Origin: an uncultured Blautia sp.
Lineage (GTDB): Bacteria; Bacillota; Clostridia; Lachnospirales; Lachnospiraceae
Reading direction: 5' to 3'
NCBI GenBank assembly: GCA_900556555.1
Contig: USPF01000025.1
Coordinates: 1-32,107 of the forward strand
Length of the DNA: 32,107 nt
Shown here: positions 8,994 through 16,263 of the stretch, piece by piece
Layout: each line of letters opens with the position of its first letter
How positions within the stretch are numbered: the first letter of the stretch is position 1
Translations under genes and position numbers: made by a program
The notes under the pieces: model-generated
The model's input: only the letters and a program-made list of their open reading frames with translations
What the model was told of the DNA's origin: nothing
Databases searched by the model: none

Positions 8994-10268
8994 TTAATTT
9001 GTCTTCATTTTCCGAAGGTCTTTCCATTTCAATGGATTTCCGTAATGCATGACAGATGCACTGTAAATTCTTGCAGAAAGTGCTGCAACCACAACAATAG
9101 CTGCTGCCAGGATTCCCATAGATATCAGCAATTCCTGTGTCGCGATATCTCCCGTAAGAATCTTAAACGGCACGGCAAAAGGTGAAGAAATCGGAAGATA
9201 CAGTGCTAATTTTGACAGAGCATTGCTTCCTCCTCCTGCCACAGAGGTAAAATATCCCAGATAAAATCCAATCACCACAATGATGGATACTGGCATCATA
9301 GCAGAATTCAAATCTTCTACCTTGCTTACGGCTGCACCGCACACGGAATTCAGTACCGCATAAAGGGCATATCCAAGAATAAAATACAACACCAGTACCA
9401 GGATGGTGTCTGCACCAAACCCGCTGAGACTGATTTCAATGCCGTGAATCCGGAATCCATCTGGCATCAGAATGCTGTAACAACCCAAACCAAATCCCAG
9501 AAGACCCACTAACTGAAGAAGTCCCACAGCTCCCATGGCAAGGCACTTTCCTATGAGAATCCTGGACGGCTTTGCTGAAATAATCAGGGTTTCCATTACC
9601 CTTGATGTTTTTTCGGACGCCACAGACATAGCTACACCATATCCATAGTAATAAACGGCAAAAAACATCACAAATGTCATAACAAGCCCCAGCACATAAC
9701 CGGTCAGGCTCATAGTACCTGCCGCCTCTTCCGCATAGCCCAGCGGTGTCTGAGATGCTGCAATAGTCTCCTTAGAAAGTCCCTGTCCAGTAAGAAACGC
9801 AGACTGCCAGACAGCCGTTCCCGTTTCTACCATCAGCTCTGTATTGATTCCCTTCATAAAGTTGGTATTAATCACGTGAAAGAAGGGAAGACCCTCCTGG
9901 TCTTCAACATAAAGAATAGAGTGTTTCTCATTCTCTGCTACATCTTTCTTCAAAGTTTCCAATTTACTGACATCTTCTACCTGGAACAGTAAGTCCGGGT
10001 AAACTTCCTGGAAGGCAGCCAGATTTTTCTCAAAAACACCTGTCTCATCTATAAAATAACAAATTCCCTCTTTCCCTGCTTCTGTCTGGATTTCTCCCGC
10101 TTCTTGGTTCTTCTTAGCACTCTCCTGTGCCTCAAAGGCAGTAATGATCCTCGGTGCAAAACACAGCAGAACAATCAAGGCCATGATAATGCCTGTGGAC
10201 ACCCAGAACGCTTTTTTCCGAATCCCTTCTTTGAAGGTATAGGCAAATACCGTAAACACCTGTCTCAT
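8994..10268 (-). CDS. ABC-2 type transporter permease (NatB-like)
   Basis: A 424-aa membrane protein of the ABC2_membrane_3 type. One hydrophobic segment (residues about 20-42) is followed by an extracellular domain of roughly 140 residues, then about five membrane segments from residue 185 on, including SEKTSRVMETLIISAKPSRI in the typical cytoplasmic loop. NatB-type permeases pair with a NatA ATPase and export sodium, peptides or toxic compounds. It overlaps the ATPase gene by 4 bp (ATGA), which shows tight coupling. The substrate is unknown; Na+ export is only a family precedent. It is the last gene of the operon controlled by the Xre protein at 12134. Confidence 0.85.
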   Translation of the reverse strand: MRQVFTVFAYTFKEGIRKKAFWVSTGIIMALIVLLCFAPRIITAFEAQESAKKNQEAGEIQTEAGKEGICYFIDETGVFEKNLAAFQEVYPDLLFQVEDVSKLETLKKDVAENEKHSILYVEDQEGLPFFHVINTNFMKGINTELMVETGTAVWQSAFLTGQGLSKETIAASQTPLGYAEEAAGTMSLTGYVLGLVMTFVMFFAVYYYGYGVAMSVASEKTSRVMETLIISAKPSRILIGKCLAMGAVGLLQLVGLLGFGLGCYSILMPDGFRIHGIEISLSGFGADTILVLVLYFILGYALYAVLNSVCGAAVSKVEDLNSAMMPVSIIVVIGFYLGYFTSVAGGGSNALSKLALYLPISSPFAVPFKILTGDIATQELLISMGILAAAIVVVAALSARIYSASVMHYGNPLKWKDLRKMKTN

Positions 10269-11161
10269 ACTCTTTCCCCTGCCTTTCTCACAAAAATCTC
10301 CTGTAAGGATGGTTCACGTATTTCAAATTTCAGTGGGTAAATCCCTGCACTCAGCATCCGTTTCAAAAACAGATATGCCATTTTGTCTCCATGTATCTTA
10401 TACTCTGTCTCCGATGCTCTTTCTTCAAACAATTTCAGTCCTGTTTCCCTTGCTATGGCACTGACATCCTCTTTTGTCCTCACAACCAGATTAGTGTGTC
10501 CATATCCCTCTTTGATTTCCTGCAGATTGCCTTTTAGTATGGTTTTCCCTTTATCGAGAATCACCAGATTTTTACAGTATTCTTCTACGGTTTCCATCTG
10601 GTGCGTACTCAGAATAATATATTTTCCTTCCTCCACCAGCTCCCGTACAAGCTGCCTCAGGATCTGGGCATTTACCGGATCCAGTCCTGAAAATGGCTCA
10701 TCTAGGAAAATCAGTCTTGGATTATGGATAATGGCTGCAATCAGCTGGATTTTCTGCTGGTTTCCTTTCGACAATTTCTCTGCCGGAATGTTTTGATACT
10801 CTGTCACATGCAGACGCTCCATGTAGCTAAGAGCTGCTTTTTTTGCTGCTTCTTTCTTCATTCCTCTTAACATCCCAAAATAGACCAGCTGCTCCAGGAC
10901 TTTTGTTTTCATATAAATCCCCCGCTCCTCCGGAAGATATCCATAAGCCAGAGTTTCTCTGGTAATCCTGGTTCCATTCCATGTTGCCGAACCCGTATCC
11001 GGAGTCATAATTCCTAAGATATTCCGGATGGTTGTTGTCTTTCCGGCTCCATTAGTTCCCAAAAGTCCAAAGACTCCCGGACTTTCCATAGAAAAAGATA
11101 AATGATCCACCGCTGTCTTTTCTCCGAATTTTTTTGTCAATTCTTCTACAATCAGTCCCAT
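10265..11161 (-). CDS. ABC transporter ATP-binding protein (NatA-like)
   Basis: A 298-aa ATPase with all motifs: Walker A GTNGAGKTTT, signature LSKGNQQKI, Walker B LIFLDEPFSGLDP and the switch His in STHQME. The C-terminal 80 residues form the DUF4162-like extension usual for ABC-2 exporters. The start ATG 11161 is 3 bp after the DUF3169 stop, with its ribosome site (AAAGGAGAGGAG) encoding the final Lys-Gly-Glu-Glu of that upstream protein. It supplies the energy for the permease that overlaps its 3' end. Confidence 0.92.
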   Translation of the reverse strand: MGLIVEELTKKFGEKTAVDHLSFSMESPGVFGLLGTNGAGKTTTIRNILGIMTPDTGSATWNGTRITRETLAYGYLPEERGIYMKTKVLEQLVYFGMLRGMKKEAAKKAALSYMERLHVTEYQNIPAEKLSKGNQQKIQLIAAIIHNPRLIFLDEPFSGLDPVNAQILRQLVRELVEEGKYIILSTHQMETVEEYCKNLVILDKGKTILKGNLQEIKEGYGHTNLVVRTKEDVSAIARETGLKLFEERASETEYKIHGDKMAYLFLKRMLSAGIYPLKFEIREPSLQEIFVRKAGERV

Positions 11162-11164
11162 ACC

Positions 11165-11926
11165 TTACTCCTCTCCTTTCATGCATCTTTTCCTGCTGTA
11201 ATAAGTAAACATTAAAATCTGTGAGCACCAGATTACTAAAAGTACCAAAAACGGGGCAATCCCAAGGTCAAAAATAATGGAAGTCAAAATCAAACAGATA
11301 AAAATGATCAGATATAAAATATTTGATTTCACATACACTGCATATCCTGCCCGGAACACCTGCATCCGTTCCCTCTCATCACAGCTTGCCAGCCATTCCT
11401 TATCATAATTCCAGCTAAAAATATTCCCTTTTTTCTCAGGATTCAGTTTCTTTCTGTACTTCACCATTCTGTCCATGGCAAAAAGAATCCAGAGCGTTGC
11501 TGCTGCAAAACATAAAAGTGCACAGTTATTTGCCATAGAATAATTCCGGTACATATCTGAAATCACAATACCAGACAGGCAGAGTCCCAGAATACTGAGA
11601 AAAGACATCACAGCCTGATAAAGCTCATAAGATTTCGATATCTGCTCTGCCTGCTCTTCATCCTCTCCATCCCATTGTTTATGTTTTTTTCTGGCTTTTA
11701 AAACTAAGAATGTGCTGATCAGACAGGAGCAGATAGATAAAATTATCAATGCAATACTGCTAAATCTAAATATAGAAAACGCCAGCCTCTTCAGACTTTC
11801 CCGTAAAGGTTCTCCATACAGAAAAAATAACATACTTCCGCCTCCACCAATAATAGCACCTATGAGCATCATCAGACCTGTCTGCAGAAAACCTGCCTTT
11901 CTTCCTGTTTCTTTCATTTTACTCAT
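11165..11926 (-). CDS. DUF3169 family membrane protein
   Basis: A 253-aa protein with about six hydrophobic segments, in pairs at roughly 15-35, 50-70, 105-125, 135-150, 200-220 and 220-240. The region KKGNIFSWNYDKEWLASCDE is characteristic of DUF3169 proteins, which are commonly encoded between a small Xre regulator and an ABC exporter. The start is placed at ATG 11926, 6 nt after AAGGAG; a further ATG at 11944 has no ribosome site. It overlaps the end of the Xre gene by 8 bp, and the ribosome site encodes the acidic tail of that regulator. Function is unknown; context suggests a sensor or accessory subunit of the exporter. Confidence 0.75.
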   Translation of the reverse strand: MSKMKETGRKAGFLQTGLMMLIGAIIGGGGSMLFFLYGEPLRESLKRLAFSIFRFSSIALIILSICSCLISTFLVLKARKKHKQWDGEDEEQAEQISKSYELYQAVMSFLSILGLCLSGIVISDMYRNYSMANNCALLCFAAATLWILFAMDRMVKYRKKLNPEKKGNIFSWNYDKEWLASCDERERMQVFRAGYAVYVKSNILYLIIFICLILTSIIFDLGIAPFLVLLVIWCSQILMFTYYSRKRCMKGEE

Positions 11927-12134
11927 CTTCTTCTCCTTCTTCATAACTGAAAATTTCTTCTACCGTAGCATTACACTCTCTGGCAATCTTCAACGCCAGC
12001 GTCACCGATGGGGAATAATCTCCTCTTTCAATCAGGCTAATGGTCTGTCTTGATGCCCCCACCCGCCTGCCAAGCTCCTGCTGATTAATTCCTAACCTGG
12101 CTCTGTATTCTTTTAAGCAATTGTATAACGGCAC
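11919..12134 (-). CDS. Xre family helix-turn-helix regulator (short)
   Basis: A 71-aa Cro/C1-type DNA-binding protein with its helix-turn-helix at about residues 5-58 (QQELGRRVGASRQTISLIE) and an acidic tail EEGEEDE. The start is GTG 12134: it has AAAGGAG 7 nt upstream, and the helix begins right after it. An ATG at 12200 in the same frame would run through the promoter and operators, so it is rejected. It heads the operon with DUF3169 and the ABC exporter. Three matching palindromes cover its promoter, so autorepression is very likely. Proteins of this size typically bind as dimers. Confidence 0.88.
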   Translation of the reverse strand: MPLYNCLKEYRARLGINQQELGRRVGASRQTISLIERGDYSPSVTLALKIARECNATVEEIFSYEEGEEDE

Positions 12135-12160
12135 ATTTGTTCTCCTTTCTATTGATTCTA

Positions 12161-12231
12161 TGACAAGATTCCCTGTCATTTTGACAACTTTTCTTGTCAT
12201 TTATTCTAGCATATGACAAAGAAAGTTGTCA
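12161..12231. promoter_or_regulatory. three 18-bp operators, TGACAA-N6-TTGTCA type
   Basis: Three palindromes of the same form occur in 71 bp: TGACAAGATTCCCTGTCA (12161-12178), TGACAACTTTTCTTGTCA (12182-12199) and TGACAAAGAAAGTTGTCA (12214-12231). Only the outer arms are shared; the 6-bp centres differ. Starts are 21 and 32 bp apart, two and three helical turns, so all three face the same side. The third covers the -35, the second sits just past the -10 at the start of transcription, and the first lies in the leader. They are best explained as binding sites of the Xre regulator encoded immediately downstream. Confidence 0.85.
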
Positions 12232-12232
12232 A
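12203..12232 (-). promoter_or_regulatory. sigma-A type promoter of the Xre-ABC exporter operon
   Basis: On the minus strand a perfect TTGACA (12227-12232) and TAGAAT (12203-12208) are separated by 18 bp, with TGC directly before the -10 giving an extended -10. Transcription would begin near 12196, about 60 nt before the GTG start at 12134. Operators overlap both the -35 and the start site. Confidence 0.8.
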
Positions 12233-12262
12233 CTCTATTTTTCACTCCTGTTTCGACACAGC

Positions 12263-12306
12263 AAAAAAGCTGTCATCCGCATGTTTTCATGCCAAATAAC
12301 AGCTTT
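12263..12306 (-). terminator. terminator after the CPBP protease gene
   Basis: On the minus strand AAAGCTGT pairs with ACAGCTTT, enclosing an inner GCATG-AAAA-CATGC hairpin, and a T-run follows. It lies 15 bp past the protease stop codon and separates it from the Xre promoter. Confidence 0.75.
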
Positions 12307-12320
12307 CAAAATTTCTGTCT

Positions 12321-13127
12321 CTATTCTGTTTGTATGGTATCCCTGTCCCTAAGCAATACAATCAGGCATGCAAGAGCAACTGCACCTGCCGCCATAGCCG
12401 GCAAGCCCATAGGAATACTGCCAAGGAGCAAGCCTGATACATTCACTGAAAAATGACATAGGACAGAGCCCTTTAATGTGCCATACTTCTCTGCAATCTT
12501 ACCAAGAAGCAGGCCAATGACAAACGCATAAAGTCCCTGAACCAGATTTCCATGTATGACAGCAAAATAAAATGCCTGAATCACATTTGCCACAGTAAAA
12601 GGAAATGCCCTCTGCAAAATCTTTAAGGTCAGCCCGCGGAAAATCAATTCTTCCGTAACCGGTGCTAAAATAGCTACATACAGTGCTGACCAGAAGCTGG
12701 GCTTATTTACCCCAAGGCTTTCCATCACCTGCCCATAATTTTCCATAATCTTTGGAAATAAAATCTCTGCACCGGATAAAAGCAGGCTTACTGCCAGCTG
12801 CAGGCACATTCCAAGAAGCAGCAGACGCATCCATACCCTGAAACGCAAAACAGCTTTTCCCTGTTCTGTACACGCTTCTTTCCGCACCAGAAAACGATAC
12901 CAGAAAAATCCGGGTATCAAAAAAACAGCATTCATGGCAACCGAGATCAGATAAAGATATTCCCGCTCAAGATATGCCATAATCCCGGAGTCATTCAAAC
13001 CCATCATACGGAAAATAGCCGGAAGCAGAAACAGTATCATGGCACCTCCTGCTGACACGATAACCTGAACCAGAAGCCAGGAGCATACAGGAAGCAGGCT
13101 GATGCCTATAGTTTTCATTTTTTTCAT
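12321..13127 (-). CDS. CPBP family intramembrane metalloprotease
   Basis: A 268-aa polytopic membrane protein with about eight hydrophobic segments. All three CPBP motifs are present near the C-terminal half: EELIFRGL (EExxxR), FYFAVIHG (FxxxH) and HFSVNV (HxxxN-like), which form the metal-dependent active site. Homologues are CAAX prenyl proteases or bacteriocin-immunity-type proteins; the natural target here is unknown. The start is set at ATG 13127, 5 nt after AAAGGA, since the ATG at 13133 overlaps the ribosome site. It lies 12 bp downstream of proA and may share its transcript. Confidence 0.85.
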   Translation of the reverse strand: MKKMKTIGISLLPVCSWLLVQVIVSAGGAMILFLLPAIFRMMGLNDSGIMAYLEREYLYLISVAMNAVFLIPGFFWYRFLVRKEACTEQGKAVLRFRVWMRLLLLGMCLQLAVSLLLSGAEILFPKIMENYGQVMESLGVNKPSFWSALYVAILAPVTEELIFRGLTLKILQRAFPFTVANVIQAFYFAVIHGNLVQGLYAFVIGLLLGKIAEKYGTLKGSVLCHFSVNVSGLLLGSIPMGLPAMAAGAVALACLIVLLRDRDTIQTE

Positions 13128-13139
13128 AATCATCCTTTA

Positions 13140-14420
13140 TCAGTCCAAATCTTTGAAAGAAAAGCTTCTTTTACCGGAAGCATAATCTCCTACAATATGG
13201 CCTTTTCCAAATAATTTATATTTATAAGTCACCAGCCCCTCCAGACCAACCGGTCCTCTTGCATGGATTTTTCCGGTACTGATTCCAACCTCTGCACCGA
13301 ATCCATAGCGGAATCCATCTGCAAATCTTGTGGAACAGTTTTGATAAACTCCTGCAGAATCCACCAGCTGCATAAAAGTCTGAGCATGCTCCTGATTTTC
13401 TGTGATGATACAATCTGTGTGGTGAGAGCCAAAGGTATTAATGTGCTTCACAGCCTCTTCCAGGTTTTCCACCAATTTAATAGAAAGAATCAAATCCAGA
13501 TATTCTGTGTTAAACTCATCTTCACCCATGATTTCACAGGAAATCAGTCTGCTTACTTCCTCGGTTCCCCTGAGTTTTACTCCTGCTTCTGTCAGTGCTT
13601 TTGCTGCTGCCGGCAAAAATGCCTCCGCTGATTTTCTGTTCACCAAAAGAGTTTCCGTTGCATTGCAGGCTGCGGTGTACTGTGTTTTTGCATCCACAAC
13701 AATAGGAACTGCCTTTTCCATATCAAAGTCTTCATCCACATAAATATGGCAGACACCATCTGCATGTCCCATGACCGGAATCTTGGTATGATTCATAATA
13801 TACTGTACAAACTGATTGGAACCTCTTGGAATCAGCAGATCAACGCAGTCATGACAGGACAGAAGCTCATCAATTTCCTGGTGCTGCTCAGCCTGGAGCA
13901 TGCAGCCTTTTGGAAGTCCCGCTGCTGTGACGGCGTCATAAATCAGTCTAAACAGTACTTTGTTGGTTCTGGCTGTTTCTTTTCCGCCCTTTAACACTGC
14001 ACAATTCCCACTTTTTATGCAGAGAGAAGAAATCTGCACCAATGCATCCGGTCTCGCCTCAAAGATAATCCCAATCACACCAATAGGGCAAGAAACCCGG
14101 TACAGCTCAAGACCTTCGTCTAGCTGCCTTGCAAGCTGGATCTTGGATAATGGATCAGGAAGCTTGACCAGTTCCTGGATTCCGTTTAATACATCTTCTA
14201 ATTTATGTTCATCAAATTTCAAACGTTTCATCACTGCATTAGGAATTCCCGCCTGCTCTGCTGCGTCCATATCCTCCTGATTGGCTGCAAATATCTGTTC
14301 TTTCTCTTTCAAAAGAGCATCTGCTGCTGCCAGAAGTGCCTGATTTCTCACTTCTAATGACAAGGCTGCCATCTGCGGGCTATCTTCCTTCATAATTTTG
14401 ACTTCACTTCTGATATCCAT
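13140..14420 (-). CDS. proA: gamma-glutamyl phosphate reductase
   Basis: A 426-aa aldehyde-dehydrogenase-fold enzyme that reduces glutamyl-5-phosphate with NADPH in proline synthesis. The catalytic Cys252 lies in TAACNATETLLV, and the N-terminus and length match ProA. The reading frame is open upstream to 14549, but the added residues would be translated from the promoter region; ATG 14420 has AGAGG 8 nt upstream and is preceded by a clear promoter, so it is the start. proB (glutamate 5-kinase), its usual operon partner, is not adjacent and must lie elsewhere if the strain makes proline by this route. Confidence 0.95.
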   Translation of the reverse strand: MDIRSEVKIMKEDSPQMAALSLEVRNQALLAAADALLKEKEQIFAANQEDMDAAEQAGIPNAVMKRLKFDEHKLEDVLNGIQELVKLPDPLSKIQLARQLDEGLELYRVSCPIGVIGIIFEARPDALVQISSLCIKSGNCAVLKGGKETARTNKVLFRLIYDAVTAAGLPKGCMLQAEQHQEIDELLSCHDCVDLLIPRGSNQFVQYIMNHTKIPVMGHADGVCHIYVDEDFDMEKAVPIVVDAKTQYTAACNATETLLVNRKSAEAFLPAAAKALTEAGVKLRGTEEVSRLISCEIMGEDEFNTEYLDLILSIKLVENLEEAVKHINTFGSHHTDCIITENQEHAQTFMQLVDSAGVYQNCSTRFADGFRYGFGAEVGISTGKIHARGPVGLEGLVTYKYKLFGKGHIVGDYASGKRSFSFKDLD

Positions 14421-14454
14421 CCCTACCGCCTCTTTTCTTTCAAATTTTGCACCT

Positions 14455-14483
14455 ATTATACCTTGAATTTCATCATCCTGCAA
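14455..14483 (-). promoter_or_regulatory. proA: proA promoter
   Basis: Minus-strand TTGCAG (14478-14483) and a perfect TATAAT (14455-14460) are 17 bp apart. The start of transcription near 14448 gives a leader of about 28 nt before ATG 14420. This supports the shorter proA start. Confidence 0.75.
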
Positions 14484-14514
14484 TGATAAATCGGCAAGGT
14501 ACTTTCTATTCTCT

Positions 14515-14709
14515 TTACATCTGCTTCCGCACAATTTTATACTCATCATTCATCTGAAAATACGGGCAGTTATAAAATGTGTCGGACAAAAAACGGCTCA
14601 TTTCATCTTCGTCAAGGTTTACATCACAGATATAATATCCAAATTCTTCATCATAAATATAATTGCTGCAATATTCACATCCTGCTGAGCATTTTCCCTG
14701 CTTTTTCAT
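14515..14709 (-). CDS. small Cys-rich protein (DUF6472-like)
   Basis: A 64-aa soluble, acidic protein with five cysteines: C7, C11, C14 (pattern CxxxCxxC), C28 and C48. The arrangement suggests a bound metal or Fe-S site. Very similar short proteins are common in Lachnospiraceae and, to my recollection, carry the label DUF6472; their function is unknown. The start is ATG 14709, behind AAGGGG with 10-nt spacing and its own promoter; an upstream open frame to 14979 crosses that promoter and is rejected. It is divergent from trkA and lies 94 bp upstream of proA. Confidence 0.75.
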   Translation of the reverse strand: MKKQGKCSAGCEYCSNYIYDEEFGYYICDVNLDEDEMSRFLSDTFYNCPYFQMNDEYKIVRKQM

Positions 14710-14743
14710 GATTTCACATCCCCTTTTATAGGCTTTTCTTCTA

Positions 14744-14772
14744 GGTATAACAAAAACCAGAATACTTGTCAA
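14744..14772 (-). promoter_or_regulatory. promoter of the small Cys-rich protein gene
   Basis: Minus-strand TTGACA (14767-14772) and TATACC (14744-14749) with 17-bp spacing and an extended -10 TG. It stands back to back with the trkA promoter; the two -35 hexamers are only 7 bp apart. Confidence 0.7.
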
Positions 14773-14779
14773 ATATCCA

Positions 14780-14807
14780 TTGCAAATAACTACAGTAGTG
14801 TTATAAT
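14780..14807 (+). promoter_or_regulatory. trkA-trkH promoter
   Basis: TTGCAA (14780-14785) and a perfect TATAAT (14802-14807) with 16-bp spacing. Transcription from about 14814 would give a 75-nt AT-rich leader before trkA. No riboswitch-like fold was recognised in that leader. Confidence 0.7.
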
Positions 14808-14887
14808 AATTCATACCTTTATAGATTTTTAATATCAAATATATTTTTTTAATACTATCTTTATATGACTTTACATGGAGGTTACCT

Positions 14888-16249
14888 ATGAAAATCATTA
14901 TTGTAGGATGCGGAAAAATCGGAAGCACCCTTGCAGAACAATTAAGTTCCGAACAGCATGACCTTGTTGTTATTGACAAAAGTCCTCAAAAAATACAACA
15001 ACTTTCCGAATCTATTGACGTAATGGGAATTGTTGACAATGGAGCGAGTATCAACGTCTTATCTGATGCAGGAATTGAAGATGCTCATCTGCTCATTGCC
15101 GTAACAGGATCTGACGAACTGAATCTTTTATGTTGTGTAATCGCAAAAAAAGTAAGCAAATGTCATACCATTGCCAGAGTCCGCAATCCATTATATAACA
15201 AAGAGCGGGCTTTCATCCGGAAAAGCCTTGGCATTACCATGATCATTAATCCGGAACTGGCCTCTGCCATTGAAATTTCTCGTTTATTGCGTTTTCCTTC
15301 TGCCATTGAGCTGGATACCTTTGCAAAGGGCAGAGTAGAACTTTTAAAATTTAAATTACTGCCGGAATTCAAGCTGGGCGGTATGACTATTGTAGAAATT
15401 GTTGACAAGCTCCGCTGTAATATTCTGATTTGCGGTGTGCAAAGAGGAAAAGAAGTATTTATTCCTTCTGGAAATTTTGTCCTGCAGGATAATGACTTGA
15501 TTTCCATCATTGCTTCCCCGAAAAATTCTGCTTTCTTCTTTAAGAAAGTGGGCGTACCTACCCATCAGGTTAAAAATGCTCTGATTGTAGGTGGCGGAAC
15601 TCTTGGTTATTACCTGGCTTCTCTTCTCATTGATTTGAAGATTAAAGTGCGTATTGTAGAAAACAATCCACAGCGCTGTCAGGAATTAAGTGAACTTTTG
15701 CCGGAAGCCGTCATTATTCATGGAGATGGTACGGATAAAAAACTGCTTCTTCAGGAAGGTCTCACCCAGACAGAAGCCTTTATTACTCTTACCAGCATGG
15801 ATGAGGAAAATATCTTGCTTTCCCTGTTTGCCAAGAAAAACTCCAAGGCTAAATTAGTCTCAAAAGTCACAAGGATTTCCTTTGATGACATTATTGACGG
15901 ATTGGATATCGGAAGCGTTATTTATCCAAAATATATTACGGCAGACTACATTCTACAGTATGTTCGTGCCATGGAAAATTCTTTAAGCAGCAGCAATGTA
16001 GAGACCCTTTACCATATTCTGGATAACCAGGCTGAAGCTCTGGAATTTGCAGTAAAAGAAGACTCTTCTATTACCAATGTACCGTTGAGCCAGTTGGATA
16101 CAAAAGATAATCTGTTGATTGCATGTATTAACCGCAATGGTTCTATTCTGATTCCAAAGGGACAGGATATCATCCAGGTAGGCGACACAGTAATCATTGT
16201 TACTTCTATAAAAGGTCTCAATGACTTAAATGACATTCTGAAAAAATAA
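14888..16249 (+). CDS. trkA: Trk system potassium transporter regulatory subunit TrkA
   Basis: A 453-aa cytoplasmic protein built of two RCK units. Each has a Rossmann NAD-binding domain (GCGKIGSTLAEQL near residue 8 and GGGTLGYYLASLL near residue 235) followed by a TrkA_C domain. It gates the TrkH channel in response to bound nucleotides. Length is normal for double-unit TrkA. Start ATG 14888 follows GGAGG. trkH begins 14 bp downstream, so the pair forms one potassium-uptake operon. Confidence 0.95.
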   Translation: MKIIIVGCGKIGSTLAEQLSSEQHDLVVIDKSPQKIQQLSESIDVMGIVDNGASINVLSDAGIEDAHLLIAVTGSDELNLLCCVIAKKVSKCHTIARVRNPLYNKERAFIRKSLGITMIINPELASAIEISRLLRFPSAIELDTFAKGRVELLKFKLLPEFKLGGMTIVEIVDKLRCNILICGVQRGKEVFIPSGNFVLQDNDLISIIASPKNSAFFFKKVGVPTHQVKNALIVGGGTLGYYLASLLIDLKIKVRIVENNPQRCQELSELLPEAVIIHGDGTDKKLLLQEGLTQTEAFITLTSMDEENILLSLFAKKNSKAKLVSKVTRISFDDIIDGLDIGSVIYPKYITADYILQYVRAMENSLSSSNVETLYHILDNQAEALEFAVKEDSSITNVPLSQLDTKDNLLIACINRNGSILIPKGQDIIQVGDTVIIVTSIKGLNDLNDILKK

Positions 16250-16263
16250 GAACAGGAGATGCT

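Noticed and set aside
14421..14549. 43-residue N-terminal extension of ProA
   Set aside because: It would be translated from sequence containing the proA promoter (14455-14483); ATG 14420 fits family length.
14710..14979. Longer 154-aa version of the Cys-rich protein
   Set aside because: The extra part is antisense to the start of trkA and crosses both divergent promoters.
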